From Archivesica marissinica (taxonomy: Eukaryota > Mollusca > Bivalvia > Venerida > Vesicomyidae), in contig CM026401.1 of NCBI GenBank assembly GCA_014843695.1, positions 28,936,610-29,000,609 of the forward strand: 64,000 nucleotides of DNA. The letters run 5' to 3'. The notes beneath the pieces were generated by a model. That model was not told the DNA's origin. It ran no database searches and saw only the letters and a program-made list of their open reading frames with translations. Shown here piece after piece: positions 1 to 13,400 of the stretch. Numbering within the stretch: position 1 is the first letter of the stretch; every line of letters begins with the position of its first letter. The position numbers and the translations under genes are program-made.

Positions 1-189
1 AATACTCAGAGAAAACACACTCTTCGATTTGGCCAGTGTTGCAGTGGTACAGAAACTAAACGTTCTAAAACATGTTACTAAAGTGTCACTAACAGTAACA
101 GCTGACACAATGTTACAATTTGCATAAAAGTTACAATTTGCATAAACGTTGCATTTTGGATTAATATTACAATTCTATGAAAGTAAAAC

Positions 190-1060
190 TGACCATAAAA
201 GTTACAAAAACTGATCGTAACGGTCAGAACAGACACATGCCAACAGTTACAAAAACTGATCGTAACGGTCAGAACAGACACATGCCAACAGTTACAAAAA
301 CTGATCGTAACGGTCAGAACAGACACATGCCAACAGTTACAAAAACTGATCGTAACGGTCAGAACAGATGCCAACAGTTACAAAAACTGATCGTAACGGT
401 CAGAACAGACACATGCCAACAGTTACAAAAACTGATCGTAACGGTCAGAACAGATGCCAACAGTTACAAAAACTGATCGTAACGGTCAGAACAGACACAT
501 GCCAACAGTTACAAAAACTGACCGCAACGGTCAGAACAGATGCCAACAGTTACAAAAACTGATCGTAACGGTCAGAACAGACACATGCCAACAGTTACAA
601 AAACTGATTGTAACGATCAGAACACATGCCAACATTTACAAAAACTGATCGTAACGGCCAGAACAGACACATGCCAACAGTTACAAAAACTGATCGTAAC
701 GGCCAGAACAGACACATGCCAACAATTACAAAAACTGATCGTAACGATCAGAACACATGCCAACAGTTACAAAAACTGATCGTAACGATCAGAACACATG
801 CCAACAGTTACAAAAACTGATCGTAACGATCAGAACACATGCCAACAGTTACAAAAACTGACCGCAACGGTCAGAACAGACACATGCCAACATTTACAAA
901 AACTGATCGTAACGGCCAGAACAGACACATGCCAACAGTTACAAAACTGATCATAACGGTCAGAACAGACACATGCAAACAGTTACAAAAACTGATCGTA
1001 ACGGCCAGAACAGACACATGCCAACAGTTACAAGAACACATGCCAACATATACAAATTGC
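190..1060. repeat. Minisatellite, 45/41-bp units
   Basis: About 20 tandem copies of a unit containing aaaaactgatcgtaacggtc and agaacagacacatgccaac. Units of 45 bp alternate with 41-bp units that lack four bases next to acacatg. The core gatcgtaacgatc is close to an inverted repeat. It lies upstream of contactin exon 1, presumably in an intron. The peptides it encodes on both strands are repeat artefacts. Confidence 0.95.
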
Positions 1061-1353
1061 AAATTTTATCTTTTGAAATAAGTTGAATAATCCATTGAAA
1101 CGCTGCTTGTTCCAGACACTATAATGTCGTGGTTACATATGTATATTTGATGAAGTCAATGTTAGTTCCAAAATAGGAACACTTGATTGCAGTATTACAG
1201 TACAATTTGTTATCCCGAACACTGGTTGTTTCTGATAGGGCCGCCGTTTTATTTGGGGGTGCGGGTGAAATGCGCACTAACAGCTTATGTCATAGGCGAC
1301 TCTGTTTAATTATATCCGACTTCATATTATTATAATTAATATTTTCCCTTCAG
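1061..1353. other. Unique intronic sequence
   Basis: AT-rich DNA leading to the acceptor of the first visible exon. I see no lectin-domain exon and no repeat. Confidence 0.5.
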
Positions 1354-1439
1354 TCGAGAGGTGCGCGCCTGCTGGGCGTGGACACATTCCAAGAGCACAC
1401 GTTTATCTCGGACATTCTGGCGGAGACAAAACTGGCAAG
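1354..1439 (+). CDS. Cont: Contactin exon 1 in window: middle of C-type-lectin-like domain
   Basis: The acceptor is ttcag at 1349-1353 and the donor gtatgt starts at 1440. It reads SRGARLLGVDTFQEHTFISD and on to LAETKLA, entered in phase 0 and left with two bases of an Arg codon. The ARLL-VDT-EH-FI pattern is the second helix region of a C-type-lectin fold (family form A-L-S-I-x-x-x-x-E-x-x-F-I). The exon carrying the first lectin cysteines and the signal peptide must lie upstream of base 1. Nothing in 1-1353 looks like it. Confidence 0.85.
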
Positions 1440-4400
1440 GTATGTATACGCGCATGTATTCATTTCAAGAGATATGATGTGTTTATTGATTGATTGATTG
1501 ATTGATTGAGTGATTGAGTGATTGATTGATTGAATGAGTTCACACACGTGTATTATACGTATATATATTATTTTCAATGTTTTATTGATTGACTGCTTTA
1601 TTGATTGATTGATTGATTTCAGGCAAGGGTATTACTATACGTCGGGATATTATTTCCTTGGTCGGTTATACTGGGAGTCGGAACAGCGTTACCACGATGG
1701 TCCCTCATACTGGATACACAACCGAAAGCCGCCGACGGAAGAGAAAATCTACCGGGTTGTGTACACATATGATGGTGAGACATATATATACACACATATA
1801 TCTATTTAAAAGACAGTTGCGAACAAAGCGGAAGACACAACTACGAACGATAGGTGGCGACATTCACTATTTCACCATGTCTACTACAACAATTCACGAT
1901 TTCAATCCACGAATTCACCATTTCAAATTCACGATTTCAATTCCCCATTTCACGATTTCAACTTTCGTGAGGTTGTAAATTTCGTACGTTCGTAAAGTTG
2001 AAATCGTGAAATGATAATAATAGTGAATGTTACCACCGGTCTTTCATATTAAACCGAGAGTGTAATCTGACAATAATGGTGTAAGCGAGACAACCAATAA
2101 CAACTCATATATTAGATAATATTATATTGTCGGATTCCCGGGCAAGTCATATTTTGGACATTTAAAACATGCTCGAATCAGGAACAACATTGGCTTTCAT
2201 TAGTAGAACATATATCATGCTCTCTGTTGTTAGAACTGAACAATAGTTGCGCAAATAGGGTCACTTTAGAAAGAAACTATGCTTTTGTTTAAATATATAT
2301 CTTACAATAATTTATAGGGTTGGATTACAAATGGACAAATATTTCTTCGAGTATTTTGGCCAGCTACATCTGCGAGATACCCAGAAATCAAGCGCAAGAT
2401 TTGGAAATTATGAACAGGGATTTCGGTAAGAGATTGAATTTAGTAATCTACTAGTTTGCTTATATAAAGAATAATCTATCTGAGCAAGAAATCGTAAGAA
2501 TGTTAAATTTCATTTATTATTCTACACTATACTATAGCTTCTGAAGTTAGCTTAAATGAACAAAGCTTTTCAAATCTCAGATCAGAAGCGAGCACATGTA
2601 CACTAGCGCCACACGAACACATGCACACTAGCGCCACACGAACACATGCACACTAGCGCCACACGAACACATGCACACTAGCGCCACACGAACACATGCA
2701 CACTAGCGCCACACGAACACATGCACACTAGCGCCACACGAACACATGTACACTAGCGCCAGACGAGCACACCAGTGCCACACGAGCACATGTACACCAG
2801 CGCCACACGGGCACATGCACACGAGCGCCACACGAACACATGCACACTAGCACCACACGAGCACATGCACACTAGCGCCACACGAACACATGCACACTAG
2901 CGCCACACGAACACATGCACTCTAGCGCCACACGAACACATGTACACTAGCGTCACACGAGCACATGCACACTAGCACCACACGAGCACATGCACACGAG
3001 CACATGTACACTAGCGCAACCCGAGCACATGCACACTAGCGTCACACGAGCACATGCACACTAGCACCACACGAACACATGTACACTAGCGCCACACGGG
3101 CCGATGTCTCTGGTGCGGGCTGTTGTCTCTGGTGTGGGTCGTTGTCTCTGGTACGGGCCGTTGTCTCTGGTGCGGGCCGTTGTCTCTGGTGCGGGCCGTT
3201 GTCTCTTGTGCGGGCTGTTGTCTCTGGTGCGGGCCATTGTCTCTGGTGCGGTTCGTTGTCTCTTGTTCGGGTCGTTGTCTCTGGTTCAGGCCGTTGTCTC
3301 TTGTGTGGGCAGTTGTCTCTGGTTCGGGCCGTTGTCTCTGGTACTGGCCGTTGTCTCTGATTCGGGCAGCTGTCTCTGGTTCGGGCCGTCGTCTCTGGTG
3401 CGGGCCGTTATCTCTGATACGGGTCGTTATCTCTTGTGCGGGGCGTTGTCTCTTGTGCGGGGCGTTGTCTCTTGTGCGGGGCGTTGTCTCTTGTGCGGGG
3501 CGTTGTCTCTTGTGCGGGGCGTTATCTCTTGTGCGGGTCCTTATCTCTTGTGCGGGGCGTTATCTCTTGTGCGGGGAGTTGTCTCTTGTGCGGGGCGTTA
3601 TCTCTTGTGCGGGTCGTTGTCTCGTGTGCGGGTCGTTGTCTCTTGTGCGGGTCGTTGTCTCTTGTGCGGGGCGTTGTCTCTTGTGCGGGGCGTTATCTCT
3701 TGTGCGGGGTGTTGTCTCTTGTGTGGGGCGTTGTATCTTGTGCCGGGCCGTTGCCTATGTTGTTAAACCGTGTATTGATCTTGATGTGTATGACATATAT
3801 ACTATATATACCTTGATGTGTATGACATATATACTATATATACCTTGATGTGTATGACATATATACTATATATACCTTGATGTGTATGACATATATACTA
3901 TATATACCTTGATGTGTATGACATATATACTATATATACCTTGATGTGTATGACATATATACTATATATACCTTGATGTGTATGACATATATACTATATA
4001 TACCTTGATGTGTAGGACATATATACTATATATACCTTGATGTGTATGACATGTATACTATATATACCTTGATGTGTATGACATATATACTATATATACC
4101 TTGATGTGTAGGACATATATACTATATATACCTTGATGTGTATGACATATATACTATATATACCTTGATGTGTAGGACATATATACTATATATACCTTGA
4201 TGTGTAGGACATATATACTATATATACCTTGATGTGTATGACATATATACTATATATACCTTGATGTGTAGGACATATATACTATATATACCTTGATGTG
4301 TAGGACATATATACTATATATACCTTGATGTGTATGACATATATACTATATATACCTTGATGTGTAGGACATATATACTATATATACCTTGATGTGTAGG

Positions 4401-7400
4401 ACATATATACTATATATACCTTGATGTGTATGACATATATACTATATATACCTTGATGTGTAGGACATATATACTATATATACCTTGATGTGTATGACAT
4501 GTATACTATATATACCTTGATGTGTATGACATGTATACTATATATACCTTGATGTGTAGGACATATATACTATATATACCTTGATGTGTATGACATGTAT
4601 ACTATATATACCTTGATGTGTATGACATATATACTATATATACCTTGATGTGTAGGACATATATACTATATATACCTTGATGTGTATGACATGTATACTA
4701 TATATACCTTGATGTGTATGACATATATACTATATATACCTTGATGTGTATGACATATATACTATATATACCTTGATGTGTATGACATATATACTATATA
4801 TACCTTGATGTGTAGGACATATATACTATATATACCTTGATGTGTATGACATATATACTATATATACCTTGATGTGTATGACATATATACTATATATACC
4901 TTGATGTGTAGGACATGTATACTATATATACCTTGATGTGTAGGACATATATACTATATATACCTTGATGTGTATGACATATATACTATATATACCTTGA
5001 TGTGTAGGACATATATACTATATATACCTTGATGTGTATGACATATATACTATATATACCTTGATGTGTAGGACATATATACTATATATACCTTGATGTG
5101 TAGGACATATATACTATATATACCTTGATGTGTAGGACATATATACTATATATACCTTGATGTGTATGACATATATACTATATATACCTTGATGTGTAGG
5201 ACATATATACTATATATACCTTGATGTGTATGACATATATACTATATATACCTTGATGTGTAGGACATATATACTATATATACCTTGATGTGTATATACA
5301 TATATATATATACCTTGATGTGTAGGACATATATACTATATATACCTTGATGTGTATGACATATATACTATATATACCTTGATGTGTATGACATATATAC
5401 TATATATACCTTGATGTGTAGGACATATATACTATATATACCTTGATGTGTATGACATATATACTATATATACCTTGATGTGTATGACATATATACTATA
5501 TATACCTTGATGTGTATGACATGTATACTATATATACCTTGATGTGTAGGACATGTATACTATATATACCTTGATGTGTATGACATATATACTCTATATA
5601 CCTTGATGTGTAGGACATGTATACTATATATACCTTGATGTGTAGGACATATATACTATATATACCTTGATGTGTATGACATATATACTATATATACCTT
5701 GATGTGTAGGACATATATACTATATATACCTTGATGTGTATGACATATATACTATATATACCTTGATGTGTATGACATATATACTATATATACCTTGATG
5801 TGTATGACATGTATACTATATATACCTTGATGTGTAGGACATGTATACTATATATACCTTGATGTGTATGACATATATACTCTATATACCTTGATGTGTA
5901 GGACATGTATACTATATATACCTTGATGTGTAGGACATATATACTATATATACCTTGATGTGTATGACATATATACTATATATACCTTGATGTGTAGGAC
6001 ATATATACTATATATACCTTGATGTGTATGACATATATACTATATATACCTTGATGTGTATGACATATATACTATATATACCTTGATGTGTAGGACATAT
6101 ATACTATATATACCTTGATGTGTATGACATATATACCTTGATGTGTATGACATATATACTATATATACCTTGATGTGTATGACATATATACCTTGATGTG
6201 TAGGACATATATACCTTGATGTGTATGACATGTATACTATATATACCTTGATGTGTAGGACATATATACCTTGATGTGTAGGACATATATACCTTGATGT
6301 GTATGACATATATACTATATATACCTTGATGTGTAGGACATATATACCTTGATGTGTATGACATGTATACTATATATACCTTGATGTGTAGGACATATAT
6401 ACCTTGATGTGTAGGACATATATACCTTGATGTGTATGACATATATACTATATATACCTTGATGTGTAGGACATATATACCTTGATGTGTATGACATGTA
6501 TACTATATATACCTTGATGTGTAGGACATATATACCTTGATGTGTAGGACATATATACCTTGATGTGTATGACATATATACTATATATACCTTGATGTGT
6601 AGGACATATATACCTTGATGTGTATGACATGTATACTATATATACCTTGATGTGTAGGACATATATACCTTGATGTGTAGGACATATATACCTTGATGTG
6701 TATGACATGTATACTATTCAAATATGATTAAGCTAAATAAAAGAGGTTTGTATTTTCAGATTATGGCCTAGGCGGAACAGACGCCCGTAACATACATCGA
6801 GGTCCAAAAATTGTCAGGCAACCGGAAGATATCATAGTATGTTAATTATCAACTTGAATAAGATGTTAATTGTTTCCTGAAGGAGAATTCTGTACTCAGT
6901 ATAGTACATGCAAGCTCAACCAACCCCGTGTTAGTGGTCACTTCTTGTACACAACCCGTGTTAGTGGTCACCTCTTGTAAACAACCCGTGTTAGTGGTCA
7001 CTTCTTGTACACAACCTGTGTTAGTGGTCACCTCTTGTAAACAACCCGTGTTAGTGGTCACCTCTTGTAAACAACCCGTGTTAGTGGTCACTTCTTGTAC
7101 ACAACCCGTGTTAGTGGTCACCTCTTGTAAACAACCCGTGTTAGTGGTCACTTCTTGTACACAACGCGTGTTAGTGGTCACCTCTTGTACACGACCCGTG
7201 TTAGTGGTCACTTCTTGTACACAACCTGTGTTAGTGGTCACTTCTTGTACACAACCCGTGTTAGTGGTCACCTCTTGTAAACAACCCGTGTTAGTGGTCA
7301 CTTCTTGTACACAACGCGTGTTAGTGGTCACCTCTTGTACACGACCCGTGTTAGTGGTCACCTCTTGTACACAACCTGTGTTAGTGGTCACCTCTTGTAC

Positions 7401-10400
7401 ACAACCCGTGTTAGTGGTCACCTCTTGTACACAACCCGTGTTAGTGGTCACCTCTTGTACACAACCCCAGTTAGTGGTCACCTCTTGTACACAACCCGTG
7501 TTAGTGGTCACTTCTTGTAAACAACCCGTGTTAGTGGTCACCTCTTGTACACAACCCGTGTTAGTGGTCACCTCTTGTACACAACCCGTGTTAGTTGACA
7601 CCTCTTGTACACAACCCGTGTTAGTGGTCACCTCTTGTACACAACCCGTGTTAGTGGTCACCTCTTGTAAACAACCCGTGTTAGTGGTCACCTCTTGTAC
7701 ACAACCCGTGTTAGTGGTCACCTCTTGTACACAACCCGTGTTAGTGGTCACATCTTGTACACAACCCGTGTTAGTGGTCACATCTTGTACACAACCCGTG
7801 TTAGTGGTCACCTCTTGTAAACAACCCGTGTTAGTGGTCACATCTTGTACACAACCCGTGTTAGTGGTCACCTCTTGTACACAACCCGTGTTAGTGGTCA
7901 CCTCTTGTACACAACCCGTGTTAGTGGTCACATCTTGTACACAACCCGTGTTAGTGGTCACATCTTGTACACAACCCGTGTTAGTGGTCACCTCTTGTAA
8001 ACAACCCGTGTTAGTGGTCACCTCTTGTACACAACCCGTGTTAGTGGTCAACTCTTGTAAACAACCCGTGTTAGTGGTCACCTCTTGTACACAACCCGTG
8101 TTAGTGGTCACCTCTTGTACACAACCCGTGTTAGTGGTCACCTCTTGTACACAACCCGTGTTAGTGGTCACATCTTGTACACAACCCGTGTTAGTGGTCA
8201 CATCTTGTACACAACCCCTGTTAGTGGTCACCTCTTGTAAACAACCCGTGTTAGTGGTCACCTCTTGTACACAACCCGTGTTAGTGGTCACATCTTGTAC
8301 ACAACCCGTGTTAGTGGTCACATCTTGTACACAACCCGTGTTAGTGGTCACCACTTGTACACAATCCGTGTTAGTGGTCACCTCTTGTACACAATCCGTG
8401 TTAGTGGTCACATATTGTACACAACCCGTGTTAGTGGTCACTTCTTGTACACACTCCGTGTTAGTGGTCACCTCTTGTAAACAACCCGTGTTAGTGGTCA
8501 CCTCTTGTACACAATCCGTGTTAGTGGTCACTTCTTGTACACAACCCGTGTTAGTGGTCACTTCTTGTACACAACCCGTGTTAGTGGTCACCTCTTGTAC
8601 ACAACCCGTGTTAGTGGTCACCTCTTATACACAACCCGTGTTAGTGGTCACCTCTTGTACACAACCCGTGTTAGTGGTCACATCTTGTACACAACCCGTG
8701 TTAGTGGTCACATCTTGTACACAACCCGTGTTAGTGGTCACCTCTTGTAAACAACCCGTGTTAGTGGTCACCTCTTGTACACAACCCGTGTTAGTGGTCA
8801 CCTCTTGTACACAATCCGTGTTAGTGGTCACTTCTTGTACACAACCCGTGTTAGTGGTCACTTCTTGTACACAACCCGTGTTAGTGGTCACCTCTTGTAC
8901 ACAACCCGTGTTAGTGGTCACCTCTTGTACACAACCCGTGTTAGTGGTCACCTCTTGTAAACAACCATCGTGTTAGTTGACACGTCTTGTAAACAACTAC
9001 CCGTGTTAGTGGTCACCTCTTGTACACAACCCGTGTTAGTGGTCACCTCTTGTACACAACCCGTGTTAGTGGTCACCTCTTGTAAACAACCCGTGTTAGT
9101 GGTCACCTCTTGTACACAACCCGTGTTAGTGGTCACCTCTTGTACACAACCCGTGTTAGTGCTCACCTCTTGTACACGATCCGTGTTAGTGGTCACTTCT
9201 TGTAAACAACCCGTGTTAGTGGTGACCACCTCTTGTAAATAACCAACCTATGTTTTGTGAGAATTTTGAATATCTGATTAGCGCAGTGATTAGCATGCTC
9301 GCTTGTCACCAAAGCAACCCTGGTTCGATCCTCAGACAGGGAAGTATGTGAGATGGTACGGTTGTCCTCTCACACGAATGACAACACATATAACACGCTT
9401 TTATTCTCGCCAATGAGAATGAATATCATTATAATAATGTATTGCAACGATTAATGTCACCTTGATTTATAGTTCCATAGGAAATACTGTTTATACGATA
9501 TTGCTATGGTAGGACGGGGGTTGGGTGAGACTGTGTGTTGGGGGGTCAATCAAACTCACTCTAACATGCTAACCAATGGATCATTTATCCGAGCGCTTGT
9601 TTCGTTATTTTTAGGTATTTGAAGGTGTGAAAACGGTTGAACTGGAATGTTCAGCTTCAGGAAACCCCTATCCGACATACTCTTGGTATCGAGGCCTTAA
9701 CTACTTTGCCGACACGACAAATATCAAGTCTGCCTATGACAACCGTTACACTCTGACAGGAGGCAAGTTCACCATAGAGGGACCGGAAAGCACCCACGAC
9801 CTGGCAACATACCACTGCAAGTCAGAGAACGATGTCGGCGCTGTGCTGAGCAACCAGGCTAAAATACTGTTTGGATGTAAGTCTGATAGCTGTTATCTGC
9901 TGCCATATTATACCATTGCAGATATATGTACGAAAGCTCGGTGGTGGTGACCGTCGATATTACATCACATCTAACATATAAGTTCACGATTTTAACTACA
10001 CGAAATCAATATTACAACTTCACGAATTCAACTTGACGAATTCACGACTGATTTCAGATTCACGATTTCAACTTGACGAATTCACGATTTCAGCTTCATG
10101 AAGTCACGATTTCAAATTCCAGAATTCACAATTTCAACTTCATTATTCCAACTTCACAAATTCATGATTTCACCTTCATGATTTAATTTCACGAATTTGC
10201 GATTTAACCCATGCGATTCACGACGGTTGAACTCGTGAAATCGTGAATTCTTTCAAATATTATCTGCAGATTGTTTACACAAAGCTGCCCTGCAGTTCTG
10301 CTTGTCTGCTGCGGCTATCACCTGATCACGTGGTACACGCAGCCGAGCTATCTGTGCTCACAGGGGCTTGCGCGGCAAGTACCTTGCACAGGGGTTTGTC

Positions 10401-13400
10401 AGCTTAGAAGTTTGATTGTCTGCAAGATTCAGCCCAAACTAGCCCATCTACGATAAGCCATATTTTGAGCCGAAACCCACATCATAGTAAAAGTGAAAGT
10501 TTCCTCGCAATCACCTTCCTAGTGCTACATGTGGTCGCAGTTTCATTTGCTTTTGGGTAGTAATAATGAACAATAATGACACAAAGCAGTTGTGTGTGAA
10601 AATGTCATTTTATTAACAATGACCAAAAAGTAGAATATATATATACAGTCCAAAGTTATTTTGTTTTAAAGACAAACGCAAAGGTGGGTGCGAAAATACC
10701 GCCACAAACAACTAGTTGTATGACGACGAGTTGTGCACCCCCCAAGACCATATGTAGCATATGCAACCTCCGAAACACTAACATTCGTCTTAACTAAAGA
10801 AACATTTATAACATTGCACAAGTACTGTCTGTATATATCATACGAGTTGCAGCCTTGTACTGAACCACACAGGATGTAACATAATAATGCAAGTTTATTG
10901 CAATCTACAAAACATGTAACTGATCATAATTATCCAAAACCTTTACATTAAACACATACAAGCTGTAAGCAGGCATCAATTGTAGACGTGTATATACAGA
11001 GTGGCTTTATCCACAAAGCAGTCTTATGTTGGACTTTGTGAAATACAACCTAAAACGTTTTTGTATACATGTACCAAGCAGAATATTTATTTCTTTGAAT
11101 ATACATAATCTAATATTCGCAATATGTGCATATATAGGATTATGGAGAAAGCAACTTATATATGTGGCTATATCTCTCCCATTAAAGCGACATTACATCG
11201 AAAAAAGCAAAACAATGCATTTTTACACACACATATGTATTACGCATGGATGTTGACTGTATTTACATTATTTTCTTATGTCAACAAACGTCGTATGTTG
11301 TTTGCATGTTGAAATACTCGCGACAGTTTTTGAGGGAATATTTTGACAACAATTATACCATATGTAGAAATTTGCATTTTCACCGATGTAGTGAATTCAA
11401 TATAAGATGATGATTGAGCTTATTTACCCTCGCCTCCGGCGAACCATGTGGGCGAGCGACGATAAGATACATTTGTATATTAGTCCTTGTATAACCGTGA
11501 GCCGTATCGGTATATTGAGTACAATGGAGGATATCAATCTATGTGACAATATTCCATCTTTCAGATTTAGGATACATATCCAACGTCGAACCGGAGCCGC
11601 TGTACGCAACAACGTTTAAAGGGACCAAGATGAACTGCGAGACGCCGTCGTATTCACCAAGTAACCACTATAGTGTATACTATATATTTAGCGGCTAACG
11701 TTCTAAACAAATGGGTTTAATACTCGATCGATTCCGACGTGACATGACCTTGAGCAATAGGAAGTATAATAGATATGTGTTTGTTTCAGTGAATGATCAT
11801 TGAACACATGAACAGAATATGATGCTACCATATTATAATTGACGTCTTGATGACGTTGTTTATTTTGTTCGGACCCCATTCGGAGTAGCCCCATTTATTT
11901 ATCTCCGTAACATGTATGGTAAGGGTCAGACACTATATACTCTATATACATGTACTATACTATATATATATATATTGTACATGTGCGCACGCATATATAC
12001 ACGATATGTGTACGCACGCATATATAAAACAATTATACGGTACATGCGCACACGCATATATTTACGGTACACATGTGCGCATATATATATATACGGTATA
12101 TGTGCGCACGCATCTATATACGATACATCTACGCACGCAATTACATATCCAACAGATCGAGTTCTAAGCATTAATGTGGACTTTAATTTGTGATGCAAGG
12201 TCCTGGAGCCAATTTTAGCATACTATTATTTTCATAATCGAATTGTTTAAAATGGCTGGATATCTACTATTATACAATTTATGTAGATTTGCGTTCTTAC
12301 TTTTATTAGTTCTAATACCACATGTCTTTTAATTCAGTTGTTTTGTATATCATGTGTGTATAAATATGTTTTATGTTTAAGAGGGCCACATGGAAGATTA
12401 GCCTTGCTAAATGAGTTATCCTCTCTAAATAAAGAATTTGCTTTCTTACTTACTTACTGACTTACTTCATATATTTGTGGGGGCCAATTTAAACAAACCC
12501 TATACATAGTGTTGTTGTTTCAATTTTTTTATTTCAGGGGTTAATGCTAATTACACCTGTACGTTAGCCACCTAATCAGGTGCCCAAATCGAAGACCTTA
12601 CTATTTGTTTCATATTTCAGGGGTTAATTACCAGTGGTTTAAGAATGCAGCCAACAATATATTTGTGCAACCTGGTAACGGTAACATGTTTGTGTCGTGG
12701 TCTGGTGCTCTATATGTGTCGGAAGTGCAGCCGACGGATTCCCCCAAGCGTTACTACTGCCTCATCACCCTGATAGGAACCGACGACGCCAAGCTGGGGA
12801 GAGCTAACACTCTAGTTCGCAGCAACAAAGGAATACTACTATTGCTCCTGTCTGACGGAAGTATGTTATTGTCACATTTCTCGGAACTTTGTCATCACTT
12901 ACTGTTTCCGATGGGGTAACTTTTACGTGTAGACTGTACCGGGAAAGAACCGCCGTAAATACTGGTAACAACTACAGTACAGTATCGTCATTTAATCTAG
13001 AATGGTGAACATGTTCGAATGTCTTCGTCAATATAACTTCCGGAGTATTAGAATTACAATACAATATCTTTTATTTTATGTATTCTACTTGCTGGCATTC
13101 GTCCATTATGTATTCCGCTTGCTGGCATTCGTTCATTATGTATTCCGCTTCTGGCATTCGTCCATTATGTATTCCGCTTCTGGCATTCGTCCATTATGTA
13201 TTCCGCTTGCTGGCATTCGTCCATTATGTATTCCGCTTCTGGCATTCGTCCATTATGTATTCTACTTGCTGGCATTCGTCCGTTATGTATTCCGCTTGCT
13301 GGCATTCGTCCATTATGTATTCCGCTTCTGGCATTCGTCCGTTATGTATTCCGCTTGCTGGCATTCGTCCATTATGTATTCCGCTTCTGGCATTCGTCCA

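Noticed and set aside
6849..8976. Long open frames of 590 (minus) and 682 (plus) codons
   Set aside because: They lie wholly in a 30-bp tandem repeat; a unit divisible by three with no stop stays open by arithmetic. They overlap on both strands and sit inside a contactin intron.
10271..10456. Small Cys-rich reading frame in intron 5
   Set aside because: 61 codons, no splice sites in phase with contactin and no recognisable domain.
11569..11570. Second AG as the acceptor of exon 6
   Set aside because: With the one base carried from exon 5 it forms TGA immediately; the upstream AG gives the conserved FGYL junction.
11675..11676. Alternative donor gtatac for exon 6
   Set aside because: It would extend the exon by 14 bases and put exon 7 out of frame; the donor at 11661 keeps phase and the family spacing of Ig2.
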